A stretch of DNA of 64,000 nt from Benincasa hispida (GCF_009727055.1 NC_052353.1:63585088-63649087); one strand, 5' to 3'; numbered from the stretch's first letter, positions 1-11,640 are shown. The notes: generated from the sequence alone by a model not told the origin. Numbers and translations are program-made.

Positions 1-1700
1 CCAGATGACCCTCGAACACTTTAGTCGTGAGAGCCTTTGTAAACGGATCAACAACGTTGTGCTCTCTCACGATCTTCGTGACTTTCACATCACCGCGATG
101 CACAATCTCCTTGATCAAGTGGTATTTTCATTCTATATGCTTGCCTCAACGATGACTCCAAGGTTCCTTCGAATTTGCCATAGCTCCACTGTTATCAAAA
201 TAAAGAGTGATCGGCAAATCCATATTTGGAACAACTTCCAAATCTATAAGGAATTTCCTCAGCCAAACAACCTTCTTAGCTGCTTCACAAGCGGCTACGT
301 ATTCAGCTTCCATAGTGGAGTCTGCGATGCATCCTTGCTTGATGCTTCACCACACTACAACCCCTCCATTCAGAGTGAATATTGATCCTGATGTCAATTT
401 ACGAGAATCTCTATCAATCTGAAAGTCAGAGTCTATGTATCCTGTAAGGATCAGATTCTTATCTCCATACACGAGCATGTAGTCCATCGTTCTCCGAAGA
501 TACTTAAGGATTGTCTTGACCACCATCTAGTGATCAAATCCTAGATTAGACTGATAACAACTGACAATCCCGACTGCATAACAAATTTCGGGTCTAGTAC
601 ATAACATTGCATACATTAAACTTCCAACAGCTGAAGCATAGGGAATCTATCTCATCTCCTCAACCTCTTGAGGTGTCTTAGGACATTGATCCTTAGACAA
701 TACAATTCCATGTCAAAAGGATAATAAACCCCTCTTGGAATCATGCATCCTGTAGCTGATCAACATTTGATCGATGTACGATGCTTTAGACAAGGCTAAC
801 CTCTCATTCTTATGATCCCGAATAATCTGGATCCCTAAAACATACTGCGCCTCACCCAAATCTTTCATTTGGAACTGGGCAGCTAGCCACTTTTAAATGT
901 CGGCCAGAAACCCTACATCATTCCCATTGAGTAGAATATCATCCACATATAGTACCATGAAAGCTACTGAGATGTTGATGATCTTCTTGTAAACACAAGG
1001 CTCATCAACATTCTGATCAAAGCCAATTGACTTGACTGCACTATCAAATCTAATGTTCCACGATCTAGATGCTTGTTTCAACCCATAAATGGACCTATTA
1101 AGCTTGTAAACTTTTTGCTCTTGATCTGGAATTACGAACCCCTCTGGTTGAGTCGTGTAGATGGTTTTCTCAAGATTACCATTAAGAAAGGTAGTCTTAA
1201 CATTCATTTTCTATATCTCATAATCATAAAATATGGCTATAGACAAGAGTGTCCTGATAGACTTGAGCATGATAACAGGTGAGAAAGTTTCCTCATAGTT
1301 CACTCCCTCGACTTGGGTATAACCCTTTGCCACAAATCTAGCCTTAAAAATTTGCACCGTTCCATCTACACCTCGCTTTCACTTGCAGATCCACTTACAC
1401 CCAATAGGTTTTATCCCATCAGGTTGATCCACAAGCTCCCAGACTTGATTGAAGTACATAGACTCTATCTCCTAGTTCATGGCCTTAATCAACTCATCCT
1501 TGTCAACATCATTCATTGCTTGCTTAAAAGAGAATGGATCCTCGACTCCATCATTAAAAATGACATTCTGGTCTTTAATCAAACCCATGTAGCGATTCGT
1601 AAAGTTCATAACCTTCCCACTATGTCGAGGGAGTCTCAACTCTTGAGCTGGCTGACTAGATGAACCGACCTCAACAACTCTTGTTAATCTATTAATCTGT
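1..1700 (-). pseudogene. Copia pol remnant: reverse transcriptase and RNase H
   Basis: The longest open piece (893-1207, minus) holds the Copia RT signature NVKTTFLNG, then YGLKQASRSW and the catalytic motif YVDDILL. That motif is intact. Further left, at about 385-1, the minus strand still encodes an RNase H region with a KQGC block and an EYVAACEAAK-like motif, but in several frames with stops. Bases 1210-1700 hold the degraded N-terminal RT region and its spacer to integrase. All open stretches on the plus strand here are shadows. Confidence 0.8.
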
Positions 1701-1956
1701 TAACAACTCTTGTTGAACCCTTAGTAGTCTTAGTTTCACTAGAAATCTCACATAAAACAAGCTTATTTCATGGCTTATGATCCATGATGTGGTCTTTTTT
1801 TAAGAAGATAGAATTTGTAGAAACAAACACTTTGTTCTTACTCGGATCATAGAAGTATCCACCCCTCATTACCCGGGGGTAGCCTACAAAGAGGCAAACT
1901 TTCAAACGTGGTTCCAACTTCCTCGGGTTAGTCACAAGCACATGGGCCGGACACCC

Positions 1957-2776
1957 CTAAATCCTGAAGTGGCGTAAACTACCTTTACGACCTCTCCATA
2001 AATCAAAAGGTGTTTCAGAAACACTTTTTGAGGAAACATTGTTCAGAATGTAACATGCAGTTTCCATTGAAAAACCCCAAAACGAGTCTAGAAGATAAGC
2101 ACAACTCATCATAGACCGAACCATGTCCAACAAGGTTCGGTTTCTCCTTTCTGATACACCATTCTGCTGAGGTTTACCTGGGGCCCAGAGTTGGGACGTA
2201 ATCCCATGTTTTATCATATAGTTTTGGAATTGGAGGTCCATATACTCTCCACCACGATTAGATCGTAGTGTTTTTATCTTCTTACCTAACAAGTTTTCAA
2301 CTTCAGTCTTATACTCCTTGAACTTGTCAAGGGCTTCAGACTTACGTTGCATTAGGTCATTTAATCATTTTGCCTTCGAGGCATGATTCACGCACCGGTA
2401 AGCAGTTTTCTTCTAAACTCTTTAGAAGTCCACATTTCACCAACTACTCAATCCTATTGACGTTGATGTAACCTAACCTTAGATGCCAAAGATGGTCATT
2501 TTCCTTAGGAGAAACCTTTGGTCTTTTAGTTGTTGTCACTGTATTGAACATTTCAGTATTAAACAAGGCTCTTGTGACTAATGGCCTCAGTGCATATAAG
2601 TTACTTTCCATTGGATCAAAACCAATCTCCATTCTATTCTTGAAAATAAACACTTTACTCTTAGAAAAGGAGATGGAATAACCTTGTTTGATGAAACAAG
2701 AAACCAAGATTAAGTTCCTCTTTATATAAGGAACTACAAAAAAATTATCCAGTAATAGATAACGTTTCTTATCCAA
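1957..2776 (-). pseudogene. Copia pol remnant: GAG-pre-integrase and integrase core
   Basis: Two minus-strand open pieces. 2444-2776 is the GAG-pre-integrase region: LWHLRLGYINVNRIE keeps one histidine of the HHCC zinc site, and the usual second histidine reads as tyrosine. 1957-2352 is the integrase core with TLRSNRGGEYMD and QNGVSERRNRTLL. The catalytic aspartate of the D-G-G-E-Y block is asparagine here, while the later glutamate (in SERRNR) is kept. A frameshifted gap at 2353-2443 separates the two pieces, so the integrase is inactive by more than one lesion. Confidence 0.85.
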
Positions 2777-2779
2777 AAT

Positions 2780-3617
2780 AACTTCAGCCTGCCTACAGCA
2801 ACAGCTAAAACAACCTTACCAGTACTGACTCGAAGAGTCAACTCTCCCTGTGGCAACGTTTGCCAGGAACTGAATCCTTAGTAAGAGGAACTGACGTGAT
2901 TAGTAGTACATGAATCAAGGATCTATGCAGAATCATCATTCTTTACCAAACATGTCTCCAAGACCAATAAATCATATTTATTGTCTTTAGACATCCTCCT
3001 CTTTTGGAGAGTAATGAGATCAGTATCAGAACCTAAATAAGCTACAAGTTCCATGTCAGAGAACATTTATTGTCGATGAATCTTAATAGAGTCGGCAACA
3101 CTTGCTTTCTCTTCCTGGAGTTTAACTTGGGAACTGACACTACTGATATTGGCATCCATCCCTTTATGCTAAAACAGTAAAAACTGACTAAAAACAATTT
3201 TTGCAACGAGTCCACGATCTCACGTGCAATGACCATGTTCTCTACCCTTTTGGCCAAAACATCAGGTATACTAGCCAATATGTGAAGTCAGGCTAATGAA
3301 TTAGCCTTCATCCACATCTCATATTCATTACGAACACTTCACAGTGCATCAATGGTCGAGACTTGACGACATTCTTCAACCATGACAAACTCGAGGTCAT
3401 TTACCACGAAATACGTTTTACAAGACTCTTTCCACTGTATGTAATAGGTCAAAGCAGAGGCAATTAACGGAAAATCAAACATGTTGCTGAAAACAAAAAC
3501 ACATTGACCTACGTTAGGTTTTAAGCAAATACCCATTGAAAACATACAACATCCAATAAAGTTTAGAAAAACTAACATGAACCCCATGTGACATCTAGTT
3601 TCGTAATGATACTTCAA
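2780..3617 (-). pseudogene. Copia gag and protease remnant
   Basis: At about 2800-2960 the minus strand reads ILDSCTTNHV, the degraded form of the Copia aspartic-protease motif D-S-G-A-T-N-H, with a stop just before it. From 3042 to 3617 two open pieces cover gag. The 3339-3617 piece reads YYIQWKESCKTYF then VVNDLEFVMVEECRQV, the N-terminal gag helix region of this Copia group. The N-terminal 40 or so residues of that open frame look like leader sequence read through rather than gag. No complete CCHC zinc knuckle was found. Confidence 0.7.
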
Positions 3618-4267
3618 AGGTTTAGAACAAAAGCTGCCGAAAGGTGGTCAATTCATCCCTCCTCTGAATTGAGACATTCTCAACCAACCATTAATACCAG
3701 AACAACTCTTGCTCCTATAAGACTAGTCATCATTAATTTGGTCAAGAAATCATTAACTTACTTAACAATTTCCCATAAGTGTGACGCCATTTTAGGCTCT
3801 AGAGTTTGGACCCAAGCAGCCAATCCGAAGGGAAAAAATCCAATTGGGGCAAAAACAAAAGTGACCCTATCCATTTCTAGAGATCACCTTGATATTGACC
3901 AACTGCACAAAACTCATCCAAAGAGGGACGCTCCTAGTGCGCCATGAGGGAGTGCAAGAATGATCTCACGGTGCGAACCAATGATAGAGACCGTAAGACG
4001 TGTTGACACACCCTTCACCCACTTACTTTAGAGATAGAACCCCCTTAGACAAAAGGTCCTTTAGAGATAGATTTAATACAATTTTAATCTTTTATGCCAA
4101 TCAATTTAATGTTATTAAACCAATTTAAAAAGATTAAACTAGGTTGCTAATCCCATTAGAACCTTGAACTTAGGTCTATCCCAATCCAATTTTAAAACCC
4201 TTTTAAAACATGAGTTCACCCTAAGTCTGCATGCAATTCCTTCTTATCAATTTTAGTTCTAATTTCT

Positions 4268-4588
4268 ATTATAACGCTTATAATAGAAATAACCAAAACT
4301 ATTCACAACGCTGAGCAAACACATGAAAGACATTCATAACTTTTATAAACAGCCTAAGTGTCATGCTCCATGTATTGTTCATTCAATGCTACGTTTATAT
4401 AACACTTATACAATATAGCAACAAACCAAGCAAACATGCTTCCATTCACCCTTATATTATACCGCTTATAATTTAAAGATGATGCATGAATATGCTTCCT
4501 GCATGTATAAATATAACTCTTATATTTTCATAATGCATGTGCATGCTCTCTTGTAATTTCATCATGCCATATTATAACATTTATAATA
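4268..4588. repeat. Periodic AT-rich imperfect palindromes
   Basis: A core of the form TATTATAACNCTTATAAT recurs at about 4268, 4396, 4452, 4510 and 4568. The last four are spaced 56-58 bp apart. Each core is a near-palindrome, and ATGCATG-like words occur between cores. It looks like a decayed tandem repeat. Confidence 0.5.
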
Positions 4589-4839
4589 CATGATGCATGA
4601 ATAATTGTACAACCTAAAGTGGGTTTCAAATTTATATGTCATACACTGTGCCATATAAACCACATACATCTCATGTATATTAAACAAAAGTTGATGAACC
4701 AGGAAAATTTGCCTCAAAATCCTCAAAACTAAAGCTAACTGTTACAAAAGCAAAAAGTCTCCGGTTTAAACAGGCAAACTGGGTCTTGAACCATCCGGTC
4801 GAAGTCCGCGTCTCCACTGATTGTTTATCAAACATCCTC

Positions 4840-5390
4840 TCGATCGTTTACACGAAAGAGTAAACACTTTACTCAATCATTTACCAATGCTTCCAGATCT
4901 AAACAATTGTTTAGCAACGATCGTGCACCTTTTACTATGCGATGAAGCATGAGGTACGCGATCGTGTAGCGTGCAACGCATAACACAAACTTTAAACGAT
5001 CGTCTAAACGATAATGATGCGGTTCTCAGCGAAGAAGAAGACCAAGAGTTGGTCGTATTGTGTAGCCTAAGGTAAATGATCATTGGGATTTGGCTAAACG
5101 ATCACGTAGATTTTTCTATGTGATCGTATAGTATTTACTAAATGGTCGTTTAGCTAAAGCTAAATGATGGGGTAAAGCATTTACTCTATCATGTAGCATT
5201 GGTTGCCTGATCGCGTGGACGCTGGAGGTAATCAAGTAGGAGCATATGATGTTCATCGTTTAATAAAAGATGCGCGCACTAAACGATCGTGTAGTTAGCA
5301 TGCTCATCACATAGTCACCCGATCACATGGTATAAGATATTTAGGCGCTCTTTTAGCGATCGTTTAGACGATTGTACTTCATCATGAACG
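4840..5390. repeat. Cluster of degenerate RCGATCGTNTAG motifs
   Basis: At least a dozen variants of a roughly 12-base word (CGATCGTTTA, CGATCGTGTAG, CGATCACGTAG, TGATCGTATAG and similar) occur in 550 bp, on average every 40 bp. The CGATCG core is self-complementary. Variants recur in the LTRs of the same family at 6184-6250, 23667-23745 and 27900-28015, so the motif belongs to the element family. Confidence 0.6.
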
Positions 5391-5641
5391 ACTCGACAAA
5401 CTCAAACACTTTGAATTACAGACTCGATTGTTTGTTAATTATGCCCAAAAAATACAGGGGCTCTTAGAAATTAACACTTTATAATTTAAAGAAAGCTTTA
5501 AACAAAGGCAATTAACTCGCAAACATTCATCAATGCCATCCATAAATGCATTTAACACTTAAACGAAAATGCAAAATACCCACCATGTCTGTAAAAGAAG
5601 TTCAAAATAGAAGTCAAATTTGGAATATCAGAACAACCTGA

Positions 5642-5652
5642 CTCTGATACCA
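5642..5652 (-). promoter_or_regulatory. Primer-binding site (initiator methionine tRNA)
   Basis: The minus strand reads TGGTATCAGAG two bases after the LTR end (...TTCA, then AT). This is the standard Copia priming site complementary to the 3' end of initiator tRNA-Met. It fixes the LTR boundary at 5655 and the orientation of the element. Confidence 0.9.
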
Positions 5653-5654
5653 AT

Positions 5655-7646
5655 TGAAGGAAATTAGACATGAGGATTTCCATGAGCAGCGGAATGATCG
5701 TTCCAAATTCCATTTGAAATTGAACACTAATAATTATAGTCAACAAACGGAAACTAACTGGTCATGCAACATACAAAATTATGCATGCTTTACAATAAGA
5801 TCAAGGGATAAAACATCGTACCTTTGAATACTCATTTTCAAACACCCTCGATCACGAATGCTCATTCAGTCTCCAAGACTGCAACACATAAATGCTCGAA
5901 CATAGCAACTACAACATAGCATGATAAACAACAAACTCGAACTTAACGAACGCCCTCTAAAACCTCAACTTGGTTGAGTTGAGTAAGACACCACCACAAT
6001 GGCTACCTTGGTATTCTCGATGTGAGAATCCAGAAGTGTGGGCTCTGTGTGGACTTAGTTAGAGGAAGAGACCGGAGGAATAATAGTCGTGTAAATGATT
6101 GAGCAAGTGAGAGATGACAAGAGTCTATTGTATAGACGAATGCCCAATTGTTTAGAAGAAGGCAAACTATTATATAGCAAAAGCCCCGCGATTGTTTAGA
6201 AGACAACCAGCTGAGTGAACTATCGTGTAGTGTCATTCCACGATCGTTTAGTCTCACTTCAGTTATCCTTTAGAGAATCTAATTCACTTGATAGTCTTTC
6301 CATGATTGATTTCCAAAAATGGCTACTTTCATAACATCTCAAATCGACTAAATTTAGGAAAACATTTTTTCTTTTATCTCACGGTTACCATGAAACTACC
6401 AATAACCTCTTACTCAATTGGTTATTAGAGAAAAAAAGATAATTATCCAATAATTAATATTATTATAGATATATATGATAACGAACTTATCATATTATAT
6501 TTATAACCTATAGTTTTAATATTTCATCTCATGAAACATATAAACCATAGCTCTTTTTCTATTTCATGGTACTTAATGTAAATTTCATTTACATTAATCC
6601 TCCACTTGATGTATCTCATACATCACACTGACCATATCATATATAACCAAATTTTCTCTTATCAATTTGAACATTTCAAATCAACTCCAAGAACTTATTA
6701 TCAACTTGAATTCGTTGAGCTACCAAGGGGACCTTATGAACCTATAGCTTGAAGCTCCAACGGTACGTGAATAACTGACTAAATTCTTTAGTCACGGGAT
6801 CCACCATCCGTTAACTGCCAAGCACTCCACTAAAGACCGACGGCTGCACTCTCCTTACTACAGATATATTTTGTGTCCGTGTCAACCAATCAACAGTGTG
6901 ATAATCCTTCGCAGATCGCTCGTAAGTATAGCTGGGCCAATAATCATTATCCCTCTGTAGTTACATCTAACTTCTTAAGTACCACTAATCCCTCTAATGA
7001 ACATAAGTCATAGTTCTACTATGACTCAGTCCTCTCTTCCAAAGAGAAGTTTTGGCTACTATGTTCAAGACCCAGAATCAACCCTTAAGGGAGCAATCAA
7101 TCTACTTACACCTTCTTTGGGGAAGGAGTGAATTTTATCTTGTGTAACTAAGTTCCCAGCTCCCAAATCAGAAAAATCCCTAAAAAGATAGGCTTGTTAA
7201 GTTGGTAATCTGGCCACTCTCACCCATACTAATCAAAGAACCACCCTCAAGGCAGGAGTTTCCAAAACACTCAGGATTAAGTTCATGTCACCTATGGTCG
7301 TTTAGGTGAAATTTAAGTCTCAAGTATTAACGGCGTTATATAAAGAGACTAGTCATCTCGTGTTTCAGCCTTATACAAAATCTTTGTATGAGACACCCTA
7401 CTCACATGTCTCCACATGAATGGTTAGGATCTACCATCTGTAGTAGTTCATAACACTTGCAAACTTCTACAAAGCGGGTCGTATCCGTAGTATCTCATAT
7501 ACATGCTTAAGTTTTCATACAACCATGGAGCTTTGTTTATTGGATATGAGTAAATGCCAAATAAAATAACACTTATTTTATTCATAACAATGTGTACATT
7601 TTACAAACTATGAGACTCTGGGAGAATTAGAACACCAATCCCAACC
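5655..7646 (-). repeat. 5' LTR of the left-edge Copia element
   Basis: On the minus strand the LTR begins close to TTGGGATTGGTGT (right end near 7646, terminal dinucleotide altered) and ends TTCCTTCA at 5655. It aligns along its length with 23172-25242. Relative to that copy it lacks about 85 bp between the segments matching 24998 and 25082. It carries CGATCG-type motifs at 6184-6250. Confidence 0.85.
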
Positions 7647-7649
7647 ATG

Positions 7650-8036
7650 ACGTGGCTTCGCTTCATCTCCAAACTGATGGTGCGGCTTCACTTCATCTCT
7701 CAAATTCTGGCGTGGCTTGTTTCATCTCTCAAATTCTGGCATGGCTCGCTTCATCTCTCAAAGTCTGACGGGGCTTGCTTCATCTCTCAAAGTCTAATGC
7801 AACTCGCTTCATCTCTCAAGTCTGGCGCGACTCGCTTCATCTTCATAGTATCGATACGAATTCGCTCCACTTCATCACCAAAATTCAACTACAGCTCCGC
7901 TTCATCACCAAAATTCAAGTGCGGCTCCAGTTCATCACCAAAATTCAAGTGCAGCTCTGTTTCATCTTCACAATTCAAGTGCAACTTCGCTTCATCTCCA
8001 AAATTCAAGGGCAGTTTTGCTCAATTTCAGTGCAGT
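7650..8036. repeat. Minisatellite, unit about 29-30 bp, roughly 13 copies
   Basis: Units such as CTTCATCTCTCAAATTCTGG followed by CGTGGCTCG repeat with drift. The left half favours TCTCTCAAATTCTGGC and the right half TCACCAAAATTCAAGTGC, so there are two sub-types. The array fills the whole gap between the Copia LTR (ends 7646) and the Gypsy LTR (starts 8039). It is open in two plus-strand frames only because the repeat lacks stop codons; it is not proposed as a gene. Confidence 0.85.
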
Positions 8037-8038
8037 CT

Positions 8039-10135
8039 TGTCACACCCTCTCCCATATTATTCTCTTAACCTGAAAGAAGATGTGACGGTAGCAGTGACT
8101 GACCCTATGCCAACACTTACTACCTTTACCTTCTTACTTCACATCTGAAGAGCCAACCTGATAAACATTATTAACTTATGCAATGAGCTCACATCCAGAA
8201 AGCTCCCCATATGATCACATGCTTAACAATCATGACACAATATCTACAGATAAAATATTTACAGTTAGGCCCAAACTTTATTAACAAAACCTTGAGTCCC
8301 CTCAAAGCATGTGTACATCGATATAGATCATTAACCTAAATTCTTTAAACTAGTCGGACCTTTCAGTGGCAAGTAGCAACAGGATCAACATTTAGGAATC
8401 TGACCGCTACCTGGGAAAAGAAAACATAGAAAACTATGAGCTAGTTGCCCAGTGAGTGACTATAGAAATCATATTATGCCATGTTTCACATTATTATAAA
8501 ACATGTAAACATACTAAGAAACATTTCAAGTAACTTTAAAACATAAACATGGTCATACATCAAGCTTTTGAGAAGAAACTCATTAAACATTAATAAACAT
8601 CATTAAACCTTAGTTGAGAACGAGCATAACTCGCTCTAGTTCCCAACGTTTGTATCCGACCAAGAGACCCATACTTCGGCCTCTCTTTGCTATTATATGG
8701 CTTAGCCACACTTTGGCCTCTCATTCAGAATTACCAACGTGCACGTGGAGTTTACTAAGTATCGTCAACACCTTAGGTACTATTACCCAGGTATCTTCTC
8801 CGAGTCCTTCAGTATCGGGTTCTTCTCTAGAATCAAATCAAGCCTTAACAGTAAAACATTTACATTAGGAATCATTCAACCGTAGCCTTTATCTGGAAAC
8901 ACATGCTTCATCATAAAAACTTAGCTTTTGTAATGAATTTACATATAACCTTGGCATGCGGTATAACATATACATGCTTGAGAAGAAATGTAATACAATT
9001 CCTAAACATTTGTTGCTTGAGAACGTATAAACTTATCATCAAACATCATTGAAATGGCATGGTCTTTTATGCATAAAGCAATGAAAACTTTAAGTTCATT
9101 TTAGTCACTCGCTACTCATCAGGGCTCTTAATGGTTTGTAAGCTTCTTCTAGCTCCTCTTGGCCTGAAACGACAAAATTCCTTGTTAGATTCCTTAGAAT
9201 TCCCATCAAGATGCTTCAAATAATTTGTTTACCAGTGAAACCTTCATCAACAAGATCATCAATATTAATGAGAGTTTCATCATGAGCGAGACCTTCCTCA
9301 TGAGCGAAATCATCCTCATGAGCGAGATCAAGCATCACACTAGCGAGACTTCATTATTAGTGAGACTTACATCAACATCAGCGAGATTCAGTCCAAAAAT
9401 TCAACAAGATTCTTCTCCTGAGCGAGATTCAGCACAAAACTAGCGAGATTATCATCCCGAGTGAGATTTCCACAGTTCTTGTCTTGCTCTTGCTCCCTCG
9501 GTGAGCGGCTTGCTTGATCTTCCCAAGCAGCTGCCTGTTTACACACCGAATTCCTATTTCAACTTCAAGAATTCATAACTCAAAATACAGAATTCGTTTC
9601 AAGAAACTTTCTTCTATAAACTTGTTTAGAATTGAGTAGTTTCTTACCTTAAAATTTAAGACTTAAATTCCTTGTGTTTTGGCCTAGAGCTTCTAATCTT
9701 TATCACTGACCCTGATTAATCCGAGAACCTGGCCCTTCTGCAATTTCTTCACTTTTCGACCTTCTTTCTATGTGATCTTTCTTTGGCGACCCAACCATAA
9801 AAACTAGACTCTCCCAGCTTTCAAATGGCACCAATCTTACTTAATTTGCTCGAGTCAATTGCCAAAATCGAGCTTCTGAAGTTCATTTTTCTTTTTATAC
9901 TTCCGGCTACCCCCATGTATGAATATCAAACTGCCACCTTACGCAATAATGATTAAATACATTTCGGCCAGAGTTAGTTAATTAATCTTTTAATCTTTTT
10001 TTCCCTCTTTTATTTTCTTTGTAATTCCCTGTACTAAACCATCATTTCACTTATCATTTAATTAACATAATATGCTCATGGCTAAACATACTTATATAGA
10101 AAATGTAAAATTTGGGGTTTACAATTCCATTCTAA
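8039..10135 (-). mobile_element. Solo Ty3/Gypsy LTR
   Basis: The minus-strand right-hand end of this LTR (plus 8039-8170) matches 19430-19552, the LTR end of the Gypsy fragment, including CAGGTTAAGAG and GGGTGTGACA. No primer-binding site follows, so only the LTR is left. A TATA-like box lies near 9893 on the minus strand. The pentamer AGTCT is present at both 8034-8038 and 10136-10140, which fits a target-site duplication if the LTR begins with TTAGAATGG. The alternative is a start at 10123 (TGTAAACCCC), which gives no matching flanks. Confidence 0.6.
9225..9470. repeat. GAGCGAG-type minisatellite inside the Gypsy LTR
   Basis: The word GAGCGAGA or AGCGAGA recurs about nine times with spacing of roughly 18-40 bp, separated by TTCATCATC-like filler. 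A 72-codon plus-strand frame runs through it, but on the strand opposite to the LTR and made only of repeat units. Confidence 0.65.
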
Positions 10136-10140
10136 AGTCT

Positions 10141-11615
10141 GGAGTAGTTGATTTCAATTCATCTTGAAGGAGAGGATGGAATTTAAAAAAAAAAATGTTA
10201 GATTCAATTCATTATCTAAATTTGACTTATTCCTACAAGAGAAGAAACAAAAAGTAGAAAAAAATGAAAAATGAAAAAATGAAAAAAAATAAAAAAAATT
10301 CAAAAAGAAAACAAAATAAAGAGAGAGAAAAAGAAAAAAATGTGAAGAAACAAGAAAAGAGAAAGAAATGGGGACCACATTTTTTTCCAAGATTCCTTCA
10401 CCCATCTCTTTCTGCCCCTCTCTCCTACTTTCTCCCTATACCTTGCAAAGGAAAAATCACACTCCCTCTTTCTTTTCTCATCTTATTCGACAAGCATGGC
10501 CACAAGTGCATCTGGTAACACACGTTGACGTCGGTGGCGATTGAACAGAGTTTCTAATGGTGTGCACGAGTAAATAAAAAATGGATTTTTGCATAAAGGG
10601 AAATTGAAAAAAAAATAGAGATGTCAATTAAAAAAATGAGATGAATATGAAGAAGGACAAACTGGACTCTCTATTCCTTCTATATGATGGCAACAAACAG
10701 GTTTTTCCAAATAAACAAAAAAAAAAAGCCACAAGTTCAGAAGGTCATTATAAGTACGAGAATCGACTACAGGCAAATATAGTCACAGATTATTAAGGTA
10801 GTCATCAGGAGAAATACTATGTAATCAATCATAGTCGATCCTGATTACAAATGGATATTATGCACTCAATTCATAGTCCATATGTGGTCAACAAATTTTG
10901 AAAAAGAAAAAGACAGAATGAAGATGCAAGAAAAGACAAAAAAAAGAAAAAGAAAAAGAAAAAAAGAAAAGAGAGATGGAAGAGGAGGGAAGATGGAGAA
11001 AAAGAGAAGAAACCAAAATAACAATGAAAAAAATGTAGAAAAAGAATAGGTTTGATGTGGATAAAAAAAATACAAGAATACGTAGAATTGAAAGTTAAGA
11101 AATTCTCAAGCATTATCCCAATTGACAAGGATTCAAATTTAAACCAAATATCAAATCTTTCTCAACCATTTCAAATTTTGGGTGGTTATTAGAATTTACA
11201 ATTTGTAAAATTCAAAAATTTGTTGTGATTCTATGAAAAGTCAATTGATACACAAAATTCTCAAGGTGAGAAGGAGAAGTTTCAAAATATTCCAACCCAA
11301 TTTTGATGGTTCACAAATTCCAGTTATTTTGGAGTAAAATTTAAATTAAATCCAAATTGAGTTTTGGGTTGAACTCTTCAGCTCAAAATGACGGTGTATT
11401 ATGACATTGATCTTTTTTTTAGAGTTTAATTCAAATCCCAACAAACTTTTTGTATTGAATAAAAATTATATTCAAAATCAAATCATTCTTCAGTTAAATG
11501 TAGGATTGTATCAGCAACAGTGGAAGTATGTAACGGATATAAAATGTATGTTAAGTTGTGTATGTTTTGTATCGGATATGCACACTACTGATGGATGAAT
11601 GTAATACAAGTTCAT
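10141..11615. other. AT-rich and homopurine intergenic stretch, no gene seen
   Basis: Long plus-strand purine runs (AAAGAAAAAG type) occur at about 10250-10370 and 10900-11050. The remainder is AT-rich. The open frames here are low complexity (poly-Lys/Glu on one strand, poly-Phe/Ser on the other) and have no recognisable domain. It may be the remains of the element that owned the LTR at 11641-13506, but no gag or pol is readable. Confidence 0.6.
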
Positions 11616-11634
11616 GTCCCCGGAAACGGCACCA
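11616..11634 (-). promoter_or_regulatory. Athila-type primer-binding site
   Basis: The minus strand reads TGGTGCCGTTTCCGGGGAC. It is close to the site at 35622-35640 in the intact Athila-type element and follows the LTR end by the same AGTTTA spacer. This is the tRNA-Asp-like priming site of Athila elements. Its presence argues that the neighbouring LTR is a truncated element, not a recombined solo LTR. Confidence 0.75.
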
Positions 11635-11640
11635 TAAACT

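Larger units (their letters stand above)
3618..5641 (-). other. Copia untranslated leader between PBS and gag
   Basis: About 2 kb lies between the primer-binding site and the recognisable gag start. No convincing protein was seen in it on either strand. It holds two low-complexity features listed separately: AT-rich palindromic cores spaced about 57 bp (4268-4588) and a dense cluster of a CGATCG-centred motif (4840-5390). A long leader is common in plant retrotransposons. Here it could also contain an older unrecognised insertion. Confidence 0.5.
1..7646 (-). mobile_element. Ty1/Copia LTR retrotransposon, decayed, 3' LTR off the left edge
   Basis: Reading leftward on the minus strand the order is: 5' LTR (5655-7646), primer-binding site (5642-5652), a leader of about 2 kb, gag, protease, integrase, reverse transcriptase and RNase H, which reaches base 1. 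This PR-IN-RT-RH order defines Ty1/Copia rather than Ty3/Gypsy. The coding part is broken by many stops and frameshifts and cannot make a polyprotein. Its domains resemble those of the second Copia element (20096-28406), and its LTR is the same family as the LTR inserted at 23172-25242. The lineage within Copia was not settled. The element must continue left of the window. Confidence 0.88.

Noticed and set aside
5..422. Plus-strand open frames at the left edge
   Set aside because: They are shadows of the minus-strand Copia RNase H region, whose residues match the second Copia element.
3588..3947. 119-codon plus-strand open frame
   Set aside because: No domain, lies antisense to the Copia gag and leader, and has no homologue among the other copies in the window.
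7647..8074. 140-codon and 99-codon frames over the minisatellite
   Set aside because: They are open only because the repeat unit lacks stops; two frames are open at once.
10154..11128. Low-complexity open frames on both strands
   Set aside because: They encode poly-Phe/Ser or poly-Lys/Glu from homopurine DNA and show no gene structure.
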